DNA of 46,278 nucleotides from JBGSKY01 sp041740995. Lineage in GTDB: Bacteria; Planctomycetota; Planctomycetia; Pirellulales; Pirellulaceae. Within the stretch, counting starts at the first letter, position 1, and every line of letters starts with the position of its first letter. Under the pieces are notes generated by a model that saw only the letters and a list, made by a program, of their open reading frames with translations, was not told where the DNA came from and did not search any database. The stretch is taken from positions 1 to 46,278 of the forward strand of contig JBGSKY010000293.1 of assembly GCA_041740995.1 (NCBI GenBank), read 5' to 3'. This document shows, piece after piece, positions 42,390 to 46,278 of the stretch. Position numbers and translations under genes: made by a program.

Positions 42390-44549
42390 TCAGGGCTGGC
42401 GAGCAATACCGGATGTGTGCGGTTCGAAAGTCGTCTGCCGAGCTCGTTGCACCTGTTGGATGGCAGACACAGCCGACTCGTAAAGCACCTTTTGAGATCG
42501 AAACTTGGTTTGATCTGGGTTTGGCAGCAAGCGAACATAGCTGCCATCGGGCTGTAACTCCCAAGAGTTTTGGTTGTCTCGGAAGTAAGTATCCAAAATC
42601 GAAATAAGCCGTTGCTTCGATGCGACATCTTCGACCGGAACTAGCAGCTCGATACGGCGGTCAAGATTTCTCGGCATCCAATCAGCTGAACTGATAAAAA
42701 CCAGCTCATCGCCGCCGTGATAGAAATACAAGATACGGGCATGCTCAAGCAACCGGTCAACAATGCTGACGCAGTGAATATTTTCGCTTAAGCCCGGAAC
42801 GCCGGGTCGCAAACAGCATTGGCCACGAATATTCAAACGAATGGTAACGCCCGCTTGGCTGGCTCGATAGAGTGCCGCGATGATCTCTGGATCAACCAGC
42901 GAGTTAAGTTTGATTGCCATGTGGGCCCGCTGGCCTTGGCGTTTACGTTGCGTTTCACCGTCTATTAGCATCAGCAGCCGACGCCGCAATCCGCTCGGTG
43001 CCATCTCAAGTCGATTGAACTGTTGCGGCTGACTGTACCCAGTGATTGCATTGAAGAACGTGCTGGCATCACTTCCCATTTCTTCGTCGCAGGTAAAGTA
43101 GCTGATGTCGCTGTACATGCGAGCCGTTGATTCGTTGTAATTGCCAGTGCCAAAATGGACATAGCGGACAATGCCGTGTGGCTCGCGTCTGACGACGATA
43201 CAAATCTTGGCATGCGTCTTGAGCCATTTGACCCCGTAAATGACTTGGACTCCAGCTTGTTCTAACTCTCTGGCCCATTCAATATTTCGAGCCTCGTCGA
43301 ATCGCGCCTTCAGCTCGACAACCGCCGTTACGTATTTGCCCCGCTCCGCCGCTCGCTTCAGCGCCGACACGATCTTGCTGCCGCGACTGGTCCGGTAAAG
43401 AACTTGCTTGATTGCCAAAACGTCTGGATCATCGGCTGCTTCTTCAAGCATTCGAACGACTGGCTCAAAGCTCTCGTAGGGATGGCAGAGCAACACGTCT
43501 TGCTCCGAAATGATCTGGAACATGGGGACAGTGGGATCAATCAGTGGCGAGCGCTGAGGCGGCCAGCTTGGATCCCTTAAGGCAGGAAAACCTTCTGCAT
43601 TGGTCAAATGCATCATGCTCGAAAGATCGAGCGGACCTGGAATTCGAAACACATCGCGATCAGTCAATTGCAACGACGATTGCAAAAAATCGACCATTGG
43701 TCGCGAGGCCGTATTGGCTACTTCGATTCGAACGGTATCAGCTGTCCGTCGCGCAGACAGGACCTCTTCCATACCGCTGAGCAAATCTGCCGCACCGTCT
43801 TCACGAACCGAAATGTCGCTGTTACGAGTAATCCGAAAGGGAACGCACTCAACTATTTCGCCGCCGGGAAAGAACCGCTGAATGAAGGTCGCTACAATGT
43901 CCTCGGATAGTGCATAGCAGTATCCTTTGTCCGATGGTAACGTTACAAAACGCGGGGTCGAAGTGCCCAACGGCAGCAAAAAACGGAACTCTTCAACAGG
44001 TTCGCTTTTCGTTTTCGCAGCCTCCGCTTCGGCTCGCGATTTGATCATCGAATTTTGTTTGACCGTCACACAAAGGTATAACCCCATATTCGTCAGCAAG
44101 GGAAACTCACCTTGAACGACCTTCATCGGCGATAGCACTGGGTAAATCGCTTCTTCGAAAAATCGTTCAGCCGCCTCGCGATGCCGCAACGATGCCTCGT
44201 CCATACAAATTCGTTCTAGCCCCTCTTCGGCCAAATTGGGCTCGATCTGTTCCAAGTAACATCGATACTGTTCGGAGATGATCATATCAACACGATCATG
44301 CACAAGAATCAATTGCGTCGCTGGAGTTCGTCCGGTTGGATCTGTCGCTTGGGGTCGTTTCTCATGCTGAATCTGCAAGGACCCAACTCGAACCATGAAA
44401 AACTCATCCAAGTTGGATGCGGTAATCGCCAGGAACTTCAAGCGTTCAAGCAGTGGAACTTTGGCATACATCGCCTGATCTAATACACGCTGGTCGAATT
44501 CAAGCCAGCTTAACTCTCGATTGATGAACGCATCTGGCGGAAGTTGCAT
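42390..44549 (-). CDS. ppk1: Polyphosphate kinase 1
   Basis: A 719-aa enzyme that reversibly transfers the gamma phosphate of ATP to inorganic polyphosphate. The N-terminal domain begins FINRELSWLEFDQRVLDQA, the family hallmark, followed by LKFLAITASNLDEFFMVRVG. The phospholipase-D-like core has GVKWLKTHAKICIVVRREP, with the phosphorylated histidine near 445, and FHFGTGN-type YVHFGTGNYNESTARMYSDISYFT. The second catalytic histidine is in YFYHGGDELVFISSADWMPRNLDRRIELLVPV near 611. Length is close to the roughly 690 residues of the E. coli enzyme, with a short extra tail. ATG 44547-44549. It is separated by 155 bp from the aminotransferase, both leftward; no exopolyphosphatase gene is adjacent. 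Confidence 0.96.
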   Translation of the reverse strand: MQLPPDAFINRELSWLEFDQRVLDQAMYAKVPLLERLKFLAITASNLDEFFMVRVGSLQIQHEKRPQATDPTGRTPATQLILVHDRVDMIISEQYRCYLEQIEPNLAEEGLERICMDEASLRHREAAERFFEEAIYPVLSPMKVVQGEFPLLTNMGLYLCVTVKQNSMIKSRAEAEAAKTKSEPVEEFRFLLPLGTSTPRFVTLPSDKGYCYALSEDIVATFIQRFFPGGEIVECVPFRITRNSDISVREDGAADLLSGMEEVLSARRTADTVRIEVANTASRPMVDFLQSSLQLTDRDVFRIPGPLDLSSMMHLTNAEGFPALRDPSWPPQRSPLIDPTVPMFQIISEQDVLLCHPYESFEPVVRMLEEAADDPDVLAIKQVLYRTSRGSKIVSALKRAAERGKYVTAVVELKARFDEARNIEWARELEQAGVQVIYGVKWLKTHAKICIVVRREPHGIVRYVHFGTGNYNESTARMYSDISYFTCDEEMGSDASTFFNAITGYSQPQQFNRLEMAPSGLRRRLLMLIDGETQRKRQGQRAHMAIKLNSLVDPEIIAALYRASQAGVTIRLNIRGQCCLRPGVPGLSENIHCVSIVDRLLEHARILYFYHGGDELVFISSADWMPRNLDRRIELLVPVEDVASKQRLISILDTYFRDNQNSWELQPDGSYVRLLPNPDQTKFRSQKVLYESAVSAIQQVQRARQTTFEPHTSGIARQP

Positions 44550-44704
44550 AGAAGTTCTTTTCGCTCTCGAGAGTAAGTAAACAAGCTAGATGCACTTGTG
44601 ACATGGTTGGTTGTAATAATACTAGCTTGACGCAGCAAAAAAATAATTGCTGATAATCTTGTCCGCCGCACTTGACGCATCGTGTGGGACAATTCGCCTA
44701 TCAA
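44550..44704. promoter_or_regulatory. Gap between aminotransferase and ppk1
   Basis: This 155-bp stretch should end the aminotransferase transcript and hold the ppk1 promoter on the minus strand. A perfect 10-bp palindrome CTCTCGAGAG lies at 44564-44573, 15-24 bp upstream of the ppk1 start. An AT-rich patch near 44617-44643 contains a TATTAT on the minus strand but no clear -35. I see no Pho box that I could defend. Confidence 0.3.
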
Positions 44705-46105
44705 TTATGCGATTGCCTTCTCGATCATCTCACAAGCTAAATCGATCTGCGACTCGGTGACAACCGCAGGTGACGGCAAGAATCGCAAACGCGTTGGATT
44801 GCTGCCTGCCAAAAAGCCCATCAAACCCAAATCGAACAATCTCAAAACCAGCTTATTGGCTGCCTCAGCATTGCCGTCACCTGGGGTAAACGCAAGCATC
44901 ATGCCTTCACCAAACGGACCACTGATTTTGCCAGGATGACGAGCCGACATTTCTTCCATTCGTTTGACCCAATGCCGATGCCGCCTTTCGTTCCATCCAT
45001 TTTCTCCATAGCAGTGTTTGGAGGTCAGTTCGCGAATCGCTGCCAAACCGGCGTGAATCGACGCCGATGAAGCGGTAAAAGTTTGCGACAAAATCGGTGC
45101 CTTGGGTTTCATCCCGCCGCGATAGAAAGTTGCGCAGAGCTGCGTAATCTTCCCGATAGTGACTATATCAGCGAACTTCTCCAGACCGAAATGCTGAAAA
45201 CCAAATGGCTCATGCAATCTGCCAAAGGTTTGCACTTCGTCAAAGATGATTGCAATATTGTGCTGACGACAGAGCTGACATAGGTTCGTAAAATACTCCT
45301 GGGTGCCCGGATAATAACCGCCTTCTCCGGCAACTAGTTCGATCCAGATACATGCATGCTGCCCTGGGTATCGAGCAATCAACGCCCGCAAAGTCGATTC
45401 AGCCGCCTTTGTTGTCCCGACCGGGTCGGACGGATGAAACATTGGCAAATAGTCAACATCAAGCGTCTTTGGCAACCCAGACCGATAGGCTGGACGGTCG
45501 GTCAATGCAGCCAACGCCAGGCTTCGACCAGCAAAGCAATTGTCGATACAAATGACGCGCGAAGCCGGAGTTTTGGCATGAAAGGCGATCTTCAAGGCGT
45601 TCTCGTTTGCCATTGCCCCACTGGTCGTTAACAGAACGTGCTGCAACTCCGATTGCTCGGGTTTGGCGAGCTTCAAAAGCTCTTGAATCAATTGCAGGGT
45701 CGGCACATTCTGCTGCAGGTTGCCCTGCATGACAGTGTCTTCAATTGCTGCATCGACCGTCGCACGAACGTTTGCCAAGTGCGAATGCCCCAGGCCGTGA
45801 ACGCCAATCCCAACAATAAAATCCAGCTTAACACTGCCATCAGCCAGCTCGACAAACGGCCCGTTGCCCAGGCCGCTGCTGAGATAAGGAAAATAAGGAG
45901 CCCCGCCCCGCCCCGCCGCGAGTTCGTCGAGCATCTGCTTGTAAGACTTCTTTAAGCTTGGCTTTGGCGGCGAAACGCCTGTCAGCTTTTGACGATAGTG
46001 CTCAACCGCGTCGCACAACAGTTGCTTTGCTTCGGCCACCCGAGGATCGCTTCGCAATGCGTCAGCGAGCAAGTCATAGGTCTGTGGTTCGATCGTCGCT
46101 GACAT
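44705..46105 (-). CDS. Class III PLP-dependent aminotransferase
   Basis: A 466-aa fold-type I enzyme. The pyridoxal-binding lysine is in ADIVTIGKITQ (about Lys319), the cofactor-ring aspartate in IIFDEVQTFGRLHEPFG, and the phosphate-binding region in LLTTSGAMANENALKIAF. N-terminal blocks GGAPYFPYLSSGLGNGPFVELADGSVKLDFIVGIGVHGLGHSH are typical of ornithine/acetylornithine/lysine-6-aminotransferase relatives. The substrate is not clear: the VQTGxG loop reads VQTFGR, and the region after the lysine (CATFYRGGMKPK) is unlike standard ArgD, so an L-lysine 6-transaminase-like role is one option. No pathway partners lie next to it. ATG 46103-46105. Confidence 0.9.
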   Translation of the reverse strand: MSATIEPQTYDLLADALRSDPRVAEAKQLLCDAVEHYRQKLTGVSPPKPSLKKSYKQMLDELAAGRGGAPYFPYLSSGLGNGPFVELADGSVKLDFIVGIGVHGLGHSHLANVRATVDAAIEDTVMQGNLQQNVPTLQLIQELLKLAKPEQSELQHVLLTTSGAMANENALKIAFHAKTPASRVICIDNCFAGRSLALAALTDRPAYRSGLPKTLDVDYLPMFHPSDPVGTTKAAESTLRALIARYPGQHACIWIELVAGEGGYYPGTQEYFTNLCQLCRQHNIAIIFDEVQTFGRLHEPFGFQHFGLEKFADIVTIGKITQLCATFYRGGMKPKAPILSQTFTASSASIHAGLAAIRELTSKHCYGENGWNERRHRHWVKRMEEMSARHPGKISGPFGEGMMLAFTPGDGNAEAANKLVLRLFDLGLMGFLAGSNPTRLRFLPSPAVVTESQIDLACEMIEKAIA

Positions 46106-46200
46106 AAGAGGCTTTCAATGGAATCGTTTGGTTCTAGAATCGCAAAAAGCTCAGCAACATGATTCCTCAATCGCCGAGCTTCTAATTTTTGCGAAAGTTA

Positions 46201-46227
46201 ACCGTTCGTCAAACGGTGTTTTTCTTT
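46201..46227. terminator. Hairpin with T-rich tract after the glycine-rich gene
   Basis: ACCGTT (46201-46206) and AACGGT (46212-46217) form a stem with loop CGTCA. It is followed on the plus strand by GTTTTTCTTT. On the minus strand, the direction of the gene ending at 46234, the stem is preceded by an A-tract and followed by TAACTTT, so a weaker terminator for that gene, 17 bp after its stop, is likely. Confidence 0.5.
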
Positions 46228-46233
46228 AGGGGT

Positions 46234-46278
46234 CTATCGGCGAAAGCCGCCACGTCCGCCACCGCCGCCACCACTGCC
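46234..46278 (-). CDS. C-terminal end of a glycine-rich, probably RNA-binding (RRM) protein, partial
   Basis: Only the last 14 codons and a TAG stop (46234-46236) fall in the window; they read GSGGGGGGRGGFRR. Glycine-rich tails with GGxGGRGG followed by aromatic and basic residues are typical of small bacterial RRM proteins and of some RGG-box proteins, which bind RNA and often rise in cold. The start and the RRM domain, if there is one, are beyond the window. The assignment rests only on this tail. Confidence 0.5.
   Translation of the reverse strand, partial: GSGGGGGGRGGFRR

Noticed and set aside
1..46278. tRNA, rRNA, CRISPR or transposase genes
   Set aside because: None was recognised by eye: there are no regularly spaced direct repeats, no rRNA-like blocks and no DDE or tyrosine-transposase motifs. 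A tRNA scan would be needed to exclude a missed tRNA.

Overview
The window looks like a chromosomal segment of a planctomycete, most probably of the Pirellulales/Pirellulaceae group. The evidence is family content: a giant cytochrome c/WD40/DUF1549/DUF1553 protein followed by a Tat-exported DUF1501 protein, a DUF1598 protein, a short lipoprotein with the 'LPSPYYLYDD' signature, tetrahydromethanopterin-type C1 genes in a bacterium, a Tat-exported Gfo/Idh/MocA oxidoreductase, and ECF, FHA and Ser/Thr-kinase signalling. Base composition is intermediate (by eye, near 50% GC) and uniform, so I see no obvious foreign island. No rRNA, tRNA, CRISPR array, transposase or phage gene was recognised.

Layout. 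(1) 1-3767: 3' part of a GH10 xylanase, convergent with a Tat-exported oxidoreductase, then a SpoU RNA methyltransferase and a low-molecular-weight tyrosine phosphatase. (2) 4069-12932: a small conserved protein, a DUF1598 protein, then a rightward set made of an FHA-GAF-sigma-54 activator, an ECF sigma factor translationally coupled to a polytopic membrane protein, a secreted repeat/jelly-roll protein and a PQQ-type beta-propeller. (3) 12941-17866: a leftward seven-gene operon in the order pabA-like, DUF447, RFAP synthase, thiL, tsaE, rluA-like, molybdenum-carrier-like. It joins methanopterin-cofactor synthesis to housekeeping RNA and thiamine genes. (4) 18225-25928: a rightward set of the 1722-aa surface/periplasmic cytochrome-WD40-DUF1549/1553 protein, its DUF1501 partner and a MoxR ATPase. 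(5) 25944-30500: a SWIM-SNF2 helicase and a secreted protein of unknown function. (6) 30579-35285: a leftward set of a non-RD Ser/Thr kinase, a tandem AAA ATPase with a degenerate first domain, and a periplasmic substrate-binding protein fused to an OmpA-like domain. (7) 35622-46278: a creatininase-family hydrolase; a leftward set of a CHAT-like protein that has lost its cysteine, a small TPR-like protein and a triple-zinc-ribbon membrane protein; a small lipoprotein; polyphosphate kinase; a class III aminotransferase; and the last codons of a glycine-rich, probably RNA-binding, protein.

Between genes, the most notable structure is a 64-bp imperfect inverted repeat present at 17959-18022 and 30510-30573, with a longer rearranged relative at 4399-4516. 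A second, almost perfect 22-bp-arm hairpin lies at 42308-42365 between converging genes. The strongest candidates for something not yet described are the kinase/AAA/solute-binding-OmpA module, the dead-CHAT/zinc-ribbon module, the FHA-sigma-54-to-ECF-to-membrane-protein cascade, and the dispersed hairpin element. All functional statements are read from sequence motifs by eye; no database search was run.
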